Of a DNA stretch of 64,000 nucleotides, positions 23,723-36,300 are shown in pieces. The notes beneath the pieces are model-generated. The model was not told the origin of the DNA and searched no databases. It saw only the letters and a list, made by a program, of their open reading frames with translations. The stretch lies in contig NW_026515544.1 of assembly GCF_014898815.1 (NCBI RefSeq), positions 1,116,001-1,180,000 of the forward strand, in the 5' to 3' direction. Origin of the DNA: Panonychus citri. Taxonomy: Eukaryota; Arthropoda; Arachnida; Trombidiformes; Tetranychidae. Position numbers and translations under genes: made by a program. The first letter of the stretch is position 1. Every line of letters starts with the position of its first letter.

Positions 23723-24678
23723 TTGCTCCTCTTTGGTGAATTTTAATTGTAATCAAAAAATGGCCAAAGTTAATTGTTGGTAATTGTGGTCATCTAAATA
23801 TAAATAATGTATAGTGTATCCATCCTTTGATTATATTAAATTGAATATTAATCATCAATTTGATTTAATTCAAATGTTAATTTCAATTTTATGTCTCATC
23901 TTAAATTAACTCCTTTTATCTTATTATTAATAAACGAAACATTAATCAAATGGTTCACAATTTAATTAATTGTCTCAAATCAATTTACTTTCATGGTAAT
24001 CATGATAATCTTCAATATGGTTTTTTGCTTGTTCTTGATTAATTGTTGGGTGTGTCAAATATCAAGAATTAATGTTTACCAATTTTGGAAAACCGATGAT
24101 TAATTACCTCGGCTAATTGTTGATAATTAGATTAAAAGGTTTGGTAATTAGTATTAATCGTTGTGTTAATAAAATCTAGAGGAGAGAAAAGTGAATTGAA
24201 ATTAAATCTCAAGGATTAATTGTGAGTTTTTTTTTCACTTTAAGAGCCGAGGGAAAAAAATCCAATTTAATTTGATTCCGTTAGATTGACAGTGACAATT
24301 GAAAATGTAAATAACAATCAAAATCTTTGATTTGATTAGATTTACAATTCACTTTACATTTAATTTCTTTCTCCTAATTTAAATATGTCAATCATTTGGA
24401 AACTTCTTAGATTCACTTTTCTCTTTTACTCTCATAAATCATTTTTTGATTGTAATTAGAAAAAGGAAATTTATCCATATCCATGTATAATAATATAAAA
24501 CAGGCAACTGATTTAATTGTGATTTTAAATAAAAGACAATTTGGCTTTTGTGTTTCTCACAATTACGAGGAGTAAATTGTTTAAGAATTTACAATCTTTT
24601 CGCTCATTGTAATCTTCATGGTGGAAAGGAACACGGGAAAATTTAGCTGAATAATCTCAAAGAGTTCCACCATTATTA
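23723..24678. other. Intergenic space between microprotein gene and COPS6 (convergent)
   Basis: AT-rich, with very frequent TTAATTGT/ACAATTAA words. It should contain both 3' ends. AATAAAC at about 23,930 and AATAAAA at about 24,530 could serve plus-strand polyadenylation. No gene is seen. Confidence 0.4.
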
Positions 24679-25788
24679 TTACATGAATAATGCTCTGATT
24701 CGTCGACCAACACCTTGGCGATCATAGAGAATGTTGAACTTGTTGACAAATTGATTTAGAGTGTTTGAAGCTTTGGTTATGGTGCTCAGGTAGGTTATTA
24801 AAGCAACGTCATTACATTGATTGTAAAATTGTTCAGAATATTGTCCATTGTTGATCACTGGAAGCCTGTGGCAAAGGTTATGAGCTTCTCTCAGAATTTC
24901 ATCGTTCCATGGGATGTTACCTTTTTGTGTATCTTTCACATAAGCTAAGACTAAACTAATACGATCTCGTAGCATTTTAACAGCATTCAATTGACAACCA
25001 AGATGTTCTGATACAACTGAACTGTGTGAATCAGCTCCCTAATAGAAAAAAAATACAATTTATAAACCAACGATTAAAAAATTGAAGAATCACATCAAAT
25101 AAATTCAAATTTTGAGACACAGGCACTAATTGTAATTGATTGAAATCAAACCTGAGGTGTAGCTGATAATTTAGCAACATGATCCAAGCCGATCCTTTCA
25201 GCTTCTTCAGTCTTGATTGTATAATTTAAATCAACGAACAACATTTTAGGTTCTCCATTGACAATATCAATTATGGTTTCAAACATTTTAACAGGTAATT
25301 TGGTATGGCGACTCTAAAGAAATGAACCGAAAAAGACAAAGACAATGAGAAAAGCATGTGAAGACAAAATGGAAAGATTAGAAAATGGGGAATTAACTTA
25401 CATAGGGATTGAGCTTAAGTAAAACGGGTGATTCGTTGATCTCAAGAATTTGTTGATGAACTCGAATGTCAGATTCATCAGGAGAATCTCCCGTAGTATA
25501 CCAACCAAGGAAATCAAGATCAGGGAAAACTTGTTTAAATTGATTCTCTTTCTGTAGGTAATAGGTTTTATCGATAATAATATCCATCTCGATCCGGTCA
25601 AAGAGAAGCTCAAAGGAGTTCATTATCTCAATATTTCTACCCTCTTGTTTACCAATTAAAGCACCAACAACCTGTTGCTCTGAACTATTCTGAGCCTTCA
25701 ATCGAGTCCAATGTTCTGAAATATTCATTATAACCAAAGGATGAAGAGAAGCAATCAGAGAACCGGTAATGTTACTATGAGAAGTCAT
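24679..25788 (-). CDS. COPS6: COP9 signalosome complex subunit 6
   Basis: Three phase-0 exons, 25,788-25,402, 25,313-25,152 and 25,038-24,679, encode 302 residues. The N-terminal MPN domain includes [14 protein letters not shown] and [11 protein letters not shown]; the C-terminal half contains [26 protein letters not shown] and the typical end [19 protein letters not shown]6 is the catalytically inactive MPN partner of CSN5 in the complex that removes NEDD8 from cullins. As expected, the metal-binding JAMM signature is absent. The start is the second Met of the open frame (MTSHSN), which gives the usual length (family about 300-330). The donor of exon 2 is a weak GTTTGA; the others are GTAAGT and a clean acceptor pair. 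Nuclear and cytosolic location is inferred from the family. Confidence 0.92.
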
Positions 25789-26377
25789 TGTTGTCAGCTC
25801 AATATATCCCAACACCGAAAAGAAACAATCACAACTAAACGCAAAAGATTAACAGCAAATTCAATAGAACTCAAATAATTAAAATCGATTGGAAAACAAT
25901 TAAATATCTAATCAATTGATTAACTTGGAGAAAAATTTGTTTACAGAAAAATGAATTTTCTTTTGAAGAAAAAAATTCTAACGAAAATATGGCTCCATCT
26001 AGTTTCCTTTTCTTGAACGAAAAAATTTTTCGAAAAGCGGTAAAGTTAAATTGTAATAAAATTTTATTGCGAAAATTAAATTAATTAAGAAGTAAATTAA
26101 TTAGCAAAAAATATTGACAATTAATCATAGTTTTCATGAGGGGGACATTAAAGTGTTATTTTTTATACAAGAGAAAAAAAAAATATTACAAATTTAGAAA
26201 GAGATAATGATGATATGTGAGATTGATGGAGAAATGAGCAAAAAGATCACAATCAATTTTGATTATTCGCAATTGTTTATATAATTACATGCATCGGGCA
26301 AATTATGATTATCATTGATATATAATTTAAATTGATTAATGGTTGATTAAGAATAGAATAAATAATTATCCAAATGA
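25789..26377. other. Intergenic, between COPS6 start and upstream gene end
   Basis: AT-rich spacer of 0.6 kb. It must contain the COPS6 promoter (right of 25,789) and the 3' UTR of the next minus-strand gene. A tttatt/aataaa word lies near 26,360 on the minus strand. Nothing else is recognised. Confidence 0.35.
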
Positions 26378-27819
26378 TTAATCTAAATCCCAGATGATTC
26401 GTTTTCTTTTAGCAGGTTTAGGATTATCTTCCGGATCGGGTGATGTGATTGTCGCTGTTGTAACAATATTTGTCGAGGTCAAATTAACGGTAATCGATCC
26501 GTTAGTATTGACCTTCCTAACGGTATTTGAACTTTTTTTCATAACAACAACAATACGATTCTCAATTCGAGGATCACAAGCAGTAGTTGTAGTACATTCT
26601 AACGGAATGACCAGTGGACTTTTCGACTCGTTCAATTTAAAAGAGTAATCAACGGGTCGCTGGTAGATTTTAATTTGCCACAATTTAATTGGAATTAGTT
26701 TATAATCGGTCATCGATGAATCAGTTTCACTGCTGCTAATTGATTGACTATTTTGGGTGGAACATGAATCATCGGGCTCATCTTCAAGTGCGTCCCAATT
26801 CAGCCTACGGCGATGAGTGGACAGGCAACTCTTTGAATGAAGTGTGGCCGGTGAACCGGGCGGAGTGGTACAATTAACCTCTTTAATTACACGAACTTGA
26901 TTGTTAAATATGCGAACAGGTAAGATGGACAAAGGTGTAAAGTCTAACATGGTTGAAGGTAAATTGTGACCCATGGTGGTCAAGTTTGTTGAAGGCTTTG
27001 AACTCGCAATCACGTTGAAAATAACAGCAAACGATTCAAGGTCAAGACGGATGTTGTGTCCCACTAAATGGTCAACGGACAAATGAACAAATTGAACCAA
27101 ATCCTGTCGAGGAACAAAAAGAAATGAGTTAAATTAGAAAGACTCAAAATGAAGGTAAAATTTTTACTTCTTGTGGTCAAGCAACAAAAAAAATTGACCA
27201 AAACTTGGACTTAAAGCCTAAAGGGTCAAATTTAAATCCATTGATTAAACAGCTTAATTTAGGGAAAAAACTAAGATCACTAATCCGTTTTGGTTGTTAA
27301 AAGCTTTTTCTGTTTCCAAATTTACCCGATTGACTTTTTCTCTTGAAGGGATTAAGAGTTTTCAATCTAATTAATAGATTAATTGTTCTCCCTACGAATT
27401 GACAATTTAATTACCTCGTACTTGGCCTTATTTACTGAACTAAATTTATCCAAACTTTTCCTTGTCTCTTCAACAATTAACGTCCAATGGTGAGTATCAT
27501 TGATACAATATTTATCCATTTGATGTAACATCTCAGTGAATCCAGGCCTTGGCCCGAGGCCATGACAATCAATTAACGAAGTAAATTTAAATTTAAAAGA
27601 TGATAACAATTTAAGGATAATCTGTATTAATATAGATTTAATTGTTGACAAATTTTCTCCGATCACAGATCCATGAGATGATGATGAGAATTGAATAAAT
27701 CGATGAAAACTATCAGTCGCTGTGAGTGAACACTTAAGACTATGGAGAAAGTGTTTAAAACTGGCATCATCAGGTATCGATGGACAATCAACAGTTGATC
27801 CATTGGTAATTAATGACAT
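26378..27819 (-). CDS. Unrecognised 376-residue protein, two exons
   Basis: Exon 1 is 27,819-27,415 (135 codons, donor GAG|GTAATT). Exon 2 is 27,103-26,378 (acceptor CTCGACAG). They join in phase 0 to give 376 residues. I do not recognise the family. The N-terminal ~200 residues look like a folded helical domain with a GLGPRPGF turn. The C-terminal part is disordered, Ser/Thr rich, with a proline-directed TTPPGSP stretch and a basic RRRLNW motif. It ends with a classical-looking nuclear signal, PAKRKRIIWDLD. Two W-D motifs follow basic clusters (RRRLNWDA and KRKRIIWD). A nuclear role is inferred from the basic end only. Same strand as COPS6, 590 bases upstream. Confidence 0.7.
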
Positions 27820-28913
27820 AATTGTCCCGAATAATCAACTAAAAACAAAATTAATAACAAAAAAAAAGAGAACAGAAAAATTAACAAAATTAACAAAAAG
27901 ATGAACAAAATTTGAAAATGTAAACAAAGAATCAAGAAAAAAATCAAACCATAAATATAAGTAATCAATTTAAAATCAATTAAAATTATTTGAATAATTT
28001 GATGATGGACACAAACTGGACACTAGAATTGACCATCAAATGTAACTTAAGTTTCACAATTTAAGTGATTAATTAGCACAATATAATTACCATAGAGAGA
28101 GAGAGAGAGGAAAAAAGTAAACAATTCCAATGAAAAGGGTTACATCATAAGGGACAAAATGACAAAGGGCAACATTGTTACTCTTTCAAGCTCACTCACT
28201 CTCTCTCTCTCACTCTATCACTTTCTCCCTTTAACTATTAGGTATTTAAACTAATTACTGATTAGACTGTGTAATCAATTTGATAAAGACAATTAATATG
28301 ATGATGAAGATAAACAAAGAAAAAAAAAATGTAACTGTAAACAAAGTAAACGATTGCGTTTGATTGACAACCTTGAGTCACATTTGTGGGTTTGTAGTGG
28401 TCAGTATTTGGATTTCACATTTCCTCTGGACAAACACTTCCTTTGGGATGATAGACACTTATACAGAGAAAGATAATTAATTGTTTGTTTACATTTTCCA
28501 CTAATTAACCAGCTAGAATATTCCAATGGCAGCCAAACGATTTTCACCTCAACAATTAAACTTTGTTTCTTTTTCCCTCTTGTTGATTGTAAATTAACGC
28601 GCGACAATCAACTATAGTTGATTAGCTATAGCTAATCAATTAATCTTCAATTTTTTTACATTTTTTAAATTGTTACAATTTACATTCACTCACTAACCTA
28701 AAGATAACTGATTAACTTTAATCGTATTGTTGAAAATTGTTTCCAATTTCTAATCTAAACTGATTATTTATTATCAGCTGATTTCTGTTGACAATTCAAC
28801 TTTAATTAGTTTAAATTAATAGAAAATGAAAACTTTTTGATTTACACTTTTTTTGTTTTTCACTTTTATTTTCTAATGATTAGTGAATTACAATCAATAA
28901 ATTTGTTTACACG
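27820..28913. other. Intergenic with GA tracts and paired palindromes
   Basis: Promoter side of the 376-residue gene and 3' flank of the haemolymph-type gene. A short (GA)n tract is near 28,092-28,107, and CT-rich sequence is near 28,190-28,225. Two overlapping perfect palindromes lie at 28,606-28,636. No coding exon is seen; the open frame 28,401-28,607 lacks coding character. Confidence 0.4.
28606..28636. repeat. Two overlapping perfect palindromes
   Basis: AATCAACTATAGTTGATT (28,606-28,623) and ATTAGCTATAGCTAAT (28,621-28,636) are each perfectly self-complementary and share three bases. They could be a regulatory dimer site or simply fold as small cruciforms. Confidence 0.6.
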
Positions 28914-30515
28914 TTAATTGTATTTAATTTTGTGAGCGATTTTCATTAACGGAATTAGAATTGAAACTTTTTGTTTCTCGAAATTTTCACCGGCCAATTG
29001 ATGAAAATGTGACATCAACTCTGGATGCTGAGATTCACATGCATCGATGGACGGATAGTTTTTACAGGCCACATCGAAGACACCAGCGACCATTTGATTA
29101 ATTTTCTCAGCCAGGTAAGGTCCAGTGTCGAGTCCAGTTTTATGTTTACAGTCCTCGTCGATTCCTTGGACGAAACAATTAAAAACATAATGAGCTGCAC
29201 AACAAGAAGCCGTTAGGATCTCCTTTTCATCCCCGCTGACCTGATCGGCGGTATATTGAAGCATCGCGATCACTTTATTCAAACAACCGGACAGTTTACT
29301 GGTCTCATCGTCGATACAACGAATGTGAGATAGAAATTCTATTCATAAATTGATACGGTTAATTGTTGACAATTAAAAGAGAAACTTAGTCCAGATAGTT
29401 AATTGTTTACTTACGAGATCGACCTTGTTGGGTGTCACATCGTTCACTTATAATTTGTCGACTATTTTGTGACACTAAATTGAACATTTCTCGAGGTAAA
29501 CCATGTAAACATTTCTTGTATTCTCGAACACAATTAGCCTTTTCTCGAACCAATCTAAGCAACAATTAACGAATTAATTGACCACAGTTAACAGGTTATA
29601 CGATTTGAGTATTGAGCACAACAGTTTGCAACTGATTGTGAGAGGAAACAATTAACGCATCTAACAATTAAAACTTGATTACAAGGTTAAGATTGTTTTC
29701 ACTTTTGATTCACAATTAAAATCAACAGTTTTCATTCACAGCTGATTAGTGGAAAGTTTTTTCATTGTTATTAATCAATTTAGACTTTTGTGTTTTGGTT
29801 TTACCTTTAAATCATTTGGAAAGCTAAAGTATAAAACTAATTGTGATTGTTTATTACAATTAATTAGCTTAATTGTTTGATTAACTTACTTGCAATGGTG
29901 AACCATATCATCCTCATTTTGGACGAAAGTTAAATTCCAATCGGTGAAATAAACTAATTACACAGTTAACAGGTTATACGATTTGAGTATTGAGCACAAC
30001 AGTTTGCAACTGATTGTGAGAGGAAACAATTAACGCATCTAACAATTAAAACTTGATTACAAGGTTAAGATTGTTTTCACTTTTGATTCACAATTAAAAT
30101 CAACAGTTTTCATTCACAGCTGATTAGTGGAAAGTTTTTTCATTGTTATTAATCAATTTAGACTTTGTGTTTTGTTTTACCTTAAATCATTTGGAAAGCT
30201 AAAGTATAAAACTAATTGTGATTGTTTATTACAATTAATTAGCTTAATTGTTTGATTAACTTACTTGCAATGGTGAACCATATCATCCTCATTTTGGACG
30301 AAAGTTAAATTCCAATCGGTGAAATAAACTAATTTCTTGAGACACTCATCAGAATCAGTTAATTGTTTCTCACAATCTAAAGTTGAAACTCCTTGAAAAT
30401 GAAAAAAATAATCAAATTAAATCCAATTGTTCACAATTAACTATTACAATCAACACATACCTTCATTTATCAAGGTAGATATTGAAAAGATGAAAATAAA
30501 AATGATCCAAATCAT
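28914..30515 (-). CDS. Secreted cysteine-rich protein, 27-kDa haemolymph-protein-like
   Basis: Four exons (30,515-30,461; 30,391-30,265; 29,554-29,415; 29,338-28,914) total 747 bases and encode 248 residues. The first exon is a signal peptide (MIWIIFIFIFSISTLINE). The mature part has regularly spaced cysteines: CEKQL, DECLKKL, HHCK, ANCVREYKKCL, SERCDT, IRCID, a SCCAAHYVFNC cluster, DEDCKHK, VACKNY and DACES. Spacing of the CxxxYxxC kind and overall size fit the secreted arthropod group around 27-kDa haemolymph glycoproteins; the group match is from memory and moderate. The function of that group is not established. The intron between exons 2 and 3 contains a 375-378-bp tandem repeat that includes a partial copy of exon 2. 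Confidence 0.68.
29583..29960. repeat. Tandem duplication within the intron, copy 1 (carries partial exon-2 copy)
   Basis: The segment beginning CACAGTTAACAGGTTATACG is repeated at 29,961. It includes 29,890-29,957, a copy of the last ~68 bases of exon 2 with its GTAAGT donor but without an acceptor, so it cannot act as a complete internal exon. The copies differ mainly by single-base losses in T runs. Confidence 0.88.
29961..30335. repeat. Tandem duplication within the intron, copy 2 (contains the working exon-2 end)
   Basis: Second copy of 29,583-29,960. It continues into the rest of exon 2 (to 30,391). Homopolymer-length differences from copy 1 (for example near 30,163-30,185) resemble sequencing or assembly indels. 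Confidence 0.85.
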
Positions 30516-33363
30516 TTTTTTTCCTCAGCAATTAACTAATCACAAAGGCGAATGATGAATTTGATTAACAAAAAAAAACTGATTAAATTGATTGTTAATC
30601 GTTGTCGTTGTTGATTAAAAATGACATAGACTATTATTATTACTCGTCTTTTTATCAATTCACAATTAACCTCGAACAGTTATTAAGAAAAAGTTAATTG
30701 TGATTAAGTAAATTAGATGATGAAAACAATGCGAATCCAATAGAGTGTAATAAGTCACACTTAATTCATTTCAATGGAAATTAATTTCCACAATCAAGGA
30801 TTCCTGTGACAATTGATAATATAAGAAATTAAATCATTGGAAAAAGTTAATTGTTATTACCTGGAAAAAGACAAAGAGAAAAATTAATCATAAAGATCCA
30901 ACAATTAACGAACCTCGTTAATTGTGGTCTCATCCATATTCATCCATAAAGTAATCAAAAATTTAACTTCTTATTGTTTTCCTCATGACCATCACTGATT
31001 GTTAAGAATTAAGTTAATTGTTGGAGAGCAATAAATTACTCAATGATTAACAATTAACCAATCATGTCAACCTTTCAATTGGGAAATTATTATTATCATT
31101 TATTACTTGTTGTTGAAATTAAACTCCCTTGATTAACAATTAGACTTATTAATTTACCTTGGAAATTAATTTTAATTTTGATTAATCAATCAGCGATAAT
31201 TGTTATCATTGAATGATTAACAATTTGTTGTCCAATTGATTGTTGGTGTTACGATGAAATCAATTTTTTGGGCTAATTGTTCACAATTTAAAGATCTCAC
31301 TCTGACCAAACCTTAAATCATTAGTTGATTTAAGTTTATCGCCAGCGGCAGTTAGTTAATTGTGAATCTTAATCATCACCTTATTAACCATTCAAAAAGG
31401 TTGGAAAAACTTAAAAAGGTAACAATTAAGATGTTTAATTGAGCTGTTATTGATTTGGAAAGTGAGAGCAATTTAAGAAAATAACTAATTATTATTATGA
31501 TTATCAGCTAATTCCTCCAATTGTTGGTTAATTGTGTGGAAACATTGTTCTAATCTTGTCATGATTAAGACGAAAAGAGAGTGAGATGATTAATTACAAT
31601 TAAGTTAAATTGTTAATTCTTGTCAACTTATCAGGAAGAGATTACAATTTATTATATTGATTAAAGGATAAAAGTTGATCACAATTAACTTTTAAGGAAA
31701 GTGAACAGAATATGAATCATCATTAATACAATTTGACAATTTAAAATTTAAATTGTTGCAAAGAAAATTTATCAATCAACAATTTATTCAACAATTATCC
31801 TTATATTATGATTGAATTTGATTCTGATTTAAATCAACAATTTAGGAAAAAGTTTACATGGAGATGATGATTAAAAAGTTATCATGATTTAACTTGATTA
31901 ATTAACGTGAAAATGATATTGACAATTAGTAAACAACAATTGATTGATAGCAATTTAGGTCAACCAACAATTACAAACAATTTAGGCTAATAGGTACATA
32001 GACACACCTTGAAATTTAATATAAGTTTAATTGTTACAATTAACCAAGAAAAATTAATCCAACAGGAATCAAATTAATCAACGATTAAGCTTCTGATTAA
32101 TTTTATTAGATTATTGGATTGGCGAAAAAAAAAATTAATTTAATTTGATTGGATTGGTAATTAGAGTTAACTGATTTTAATTACAATTCACTTTCTAATC
32201 AGTTTCAACTTTCTAATTGCTGTTTAATGATCAATAATTTAATCATCTTAACTAACAATTTAACCTTTAATCTAATACATTGGACAATTAGATAGATCAG
32301 ATTAAATTGTTGACTTAATTTGATATAATTAAGAAAAAAATTCTCGATTCTCATAAGGATCAAGTTAATGTATCTTTTTTAAATTAAGATATTTATCTAT
32401 TTAATTGTTGATTATCTTAAATTGTTCATTTTGATTATGAAAGAAAAAAAGTTTCATTAACTAAATCAAATCACTTCAATTAGATATCAAAGTTTTCCTG
32501 GTCAATTAAGTTTCTCAACTCTGGTCAAGTTATTATAATGATGTTTACCATTGATAATGATTAACAAATATTAACACAATCAGTGTAACAATCATGTTGA
32601 TTGTTATAATTAAAAGTAATAAACACCAATCATCACAATAGACAATCAAAAATTAAAAAAAACAACAACAAGGTAACAATTGATTGTGGTGAAAAATTAT
32701 AAAACGATTTATACATACACTGATTGTTGGCTATTTAATTAACTTGATAATGATGATGGTGTTTATAATGATGTTAATTGTTAATTGTGACAATTGTTTT
32801 AATAATTTTCATATAATAACCACAAGGGCTTGACCTTTAAGGTGACACATTTAATTGTCATGAAGCCAAAAAAAATCACAACAATTACAATACAAGGTTA
32901 CAATTGATTCATTTTATTGATTGTTAACCATTTGTTTAAGTGATAATGACCTTAAGGTGCGTTTATATTGGCAAACAATCAACAACAATTTAAATAATTT
33001 GTTAATTAGACATAAGAAAATTACTATTACTAAAAACTGATCATAATCAGAATCTGAATTAGTCAAATTTGTCAAGAAAAATTTATTATCAAAAATTTAG
33101 AAATTCTACCTTAGAATTGATCAGTTGATTAACAGAACAGAATTGAAACAATTAGCTAATTGTTGGTGAAAACGAAAAGTGAATCAATAAGAAAAAGAGA
33201 AACAAGTAGCGCCTCTGGTGGAATAGAAAACAAACTAATGAACTTTTTCTCTTTTTCAATTCATTTAACTTTTACTCTTCGCTTTGGATTGTTGATAAAT
33301 TTACCGTTTCTTTTTTATTCTTTTTTAATTGTTAAACCATTTGGAAGATTTGGAATTAATTTC
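30516..33363. other. Divergent intergenic region, no gene seen
   Basis: This 2.8-kb AT-rich stretch is dominated by TTAATTGT and ACAATTAA words on both strands. It separates two divergent genes and should hold both promoters. The open frame continues upstream of the chosen start at 33,364 to 33,160, but the sequence there reads as 5' UTR. No RNA gene or mobile element is recognised. Confidence 0.45.
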
Positions 33364-36300
33364 ATGATGGAAAAACCACCAGTGGCTGATGGTGAATGGA
33401 TAAGTTCCAAAAAAGTGGTTAACCATAAAACTCGTCAAGTAGAAACTCGGATTCAAAGACAACTAATCATGGAAGATGGTAAAGTGATCGCTGACAGTGG
33501 ACCACAAGTGACCATTAGGACGAAAGAAGATAACTGGACCGAAGAATCCGAAAACAGTGCCAAAAAAGGAATACCAATCGATGTGAAATCAATTGAATCC
33601 ATGGTTAAATCACCAAAATCTTCATCGTCACCTTCACCTTCAATCCCAATTAAAACCAATGATGAAACTAAAAATGATAAAGAATTAATAATTAGTGAAA
33701 AGATTGAGACTAAGAACACAACCCGTGAGGATAAACATGAACGTTTCCAGTATCATGATGAATCAATTTCAGAATTAACTGGTTTTGATATTCACCAGAA
33801 AGCCTTGGTGTCACCCAATGATTTAATAACAATTAACTGTGATGTTATTAACGTTGAAAAAGATGTTGACATTGACCAGATTTTTAATGGTGACAATAAT
33901 TTACCACCAAAAGGTAAATTAACTCACTTTTCAAGTAAAAGTCATAAAGTAACCGATAAAGAAGAGGTTAAAGAGATATCTAAACTTGGACCTGATGGTG
34001 AGATTACCAAGGAAACAGTTCGTACCTCTCACCATGAAGAGGTTTCAGATGACGAACAGCCTGAGGGCAAAGAAGAAGAAAAAAGTGAAAATAAGTCAAA
34101 TATAGAGGATAAAGTTGCAGAAATATCAAAAAAATCATCATCATCTTCATCGCCATCAAGCAAAATTACATATTCACAAAATGCTACAAATCCAATCACC
34201 TCCTTACCAAGTAAAGCGAAACCTCATCATCATAATGTTACTCATCATCATCGCCATCTTGATGATGATGACGAGCATCATCATCATCCTATTTATGATA
34301 TTACAGGTAAAGCTGATCACACCAACAAGTAAGTTAATTAACTTAATTATCATTCAAATTTTGAAGCTTAACCAATAACCATGATAATTGTACTAACACG
34401 CGTTTCTATTGATCAAATATTGATTATCCTAAACTGACACTTCCTTAATCTTAATTGGACTAATCATCTAAATATGAGTAGGAAATTAAATGAATCTTTT
34501 TTTTCTGATATTTGAATTTATTTATATTAATTATCTTTTCGTTAGGTGGATTGAGAGTCATTTTGGTTCATCTGATTCAAGTCAACATGATGTCAACAAT
34601 AAAGAAATTGGATTAAATTCATCTTCAAGTGGTTCGATTGTTGATCGTCGAGGTCGTCCTCGCCAACGTATTAATCCCGCTATGAGTCAATCATATGATG
34701 AGGCTTATTATTCAAATACAAATGGTGGAAATCAAAGTCAATCAAACAATTCATCATCTAAATTAACCTCTGCTGCCAGTGATAAACTTGATTGTTCAAT
34801 ATCATCACCCTCACCACCTATTGGTAAAAGATACCAGCAACAATTTAACAAGCAAAAACAAATCAATTCAATTGGTTTCACTAAATTCAATGGAATTGGC
34901 AACAAATCAACAAATTCACCCTATTCATTTGTTAATAACAATCATAATAATAACAATAGTCCAAGTGAATCTAGTGTTTCAAGTTATATTCATGATTATC
35001 ATCATTCATCAGAGGGATCACTTTCACCGTCAATCTTAACAACTAATCAACAGAATCAAGTAAAAAAACTGCCAATCAACAAGCAACTTTCATCATCATC
35101 ATCATCATCCTATCATCTTGCTAATTGTAAACCAGTTAAATCAACAATCAATTCAAATGGTCACAATAATAATAGTCGAAACTTGATAATAAAAGTTAAA
35201 CATCGTGTCCCTAAGGAAGATGCTTCAGTTCAAGCGTCATTATCAGATGAGGTTAGTCAATTAATCTTAATCAATGTTAATCAATTAAACAGTTGAACGT
35301 AATTGTAATCACAATTGACGTTGACCTTTTTTGTCCCGTTGATATAATAATATTTTTCATGTGAAAAACATGATGAAAAAAAGTTCTGATCAACAGAATA
35401 ACCTTCAAACCTAATCCACTCAATCAGCTCTAATCAAATATTGATGATTTAAGATGATTAATAAAAAAAAATGAAATTACTTCACAATAATAACGGTAAA
35501 CATTATAATCATAATCAAAACTGAATCAGTTCAATTTTTCAATTGTTTTCATATTGATAACTTTACTCTTCATCCTCCTTTTCCGATTTCAATTGAACTA
35601 AATCAATTGATTTACTTGATTATCATTTATGATTACGATGAATTATTTTATCAACAATTGACCATTATTGAGAGGCAATCAGCCATTACAATTGGAATCA
35701 TTAATCACAATTTAACTCAACAAAATCAATCAATATTTAGAATTGAGATTGATTTAATTTATATTCTAATCAAGTAGTTAACTAATCAATACAATTTAGA
35801 TCCAGAGATTATGAATAAACAACAATTTCATTTTTTACCTTAATCACTGAACTAAAATTGTAATGATTAACCAACCTACTGTTTATTAATCATCACCTTA
35901 ACCTTAATCAAGTAATCACCATTTCTGGCTAAATGTTGTTTAATCAAGTTAACTAAATTTACTAATTCTCATAATGTAAGCATAAAATTATCAAAATAAC
36001 AGTAACAATTAACACTTAATCAGGTTACATGAAAATAGTTTCAATTCTAATTCCAATCAGAATTAATGATTGAGAGAAAAACTTAATTGTGATTCGAGTT
36101 ACATGTTTCTCTTAATTGTATTAACTAATTGTTATTATAACTTATTCATCTTTTTTTTTTCAAAATCCAGGGTCACAATTAAATTAAATCATTTAGATCT
36201 GTTGATTATGTTGTTGTTGTTTTTTTTTCTTCATCACAATTAACGTTATGGTTAACGAATCATAAATTAATCATAGTGATAACTGATTCTTTCTTGAAAA

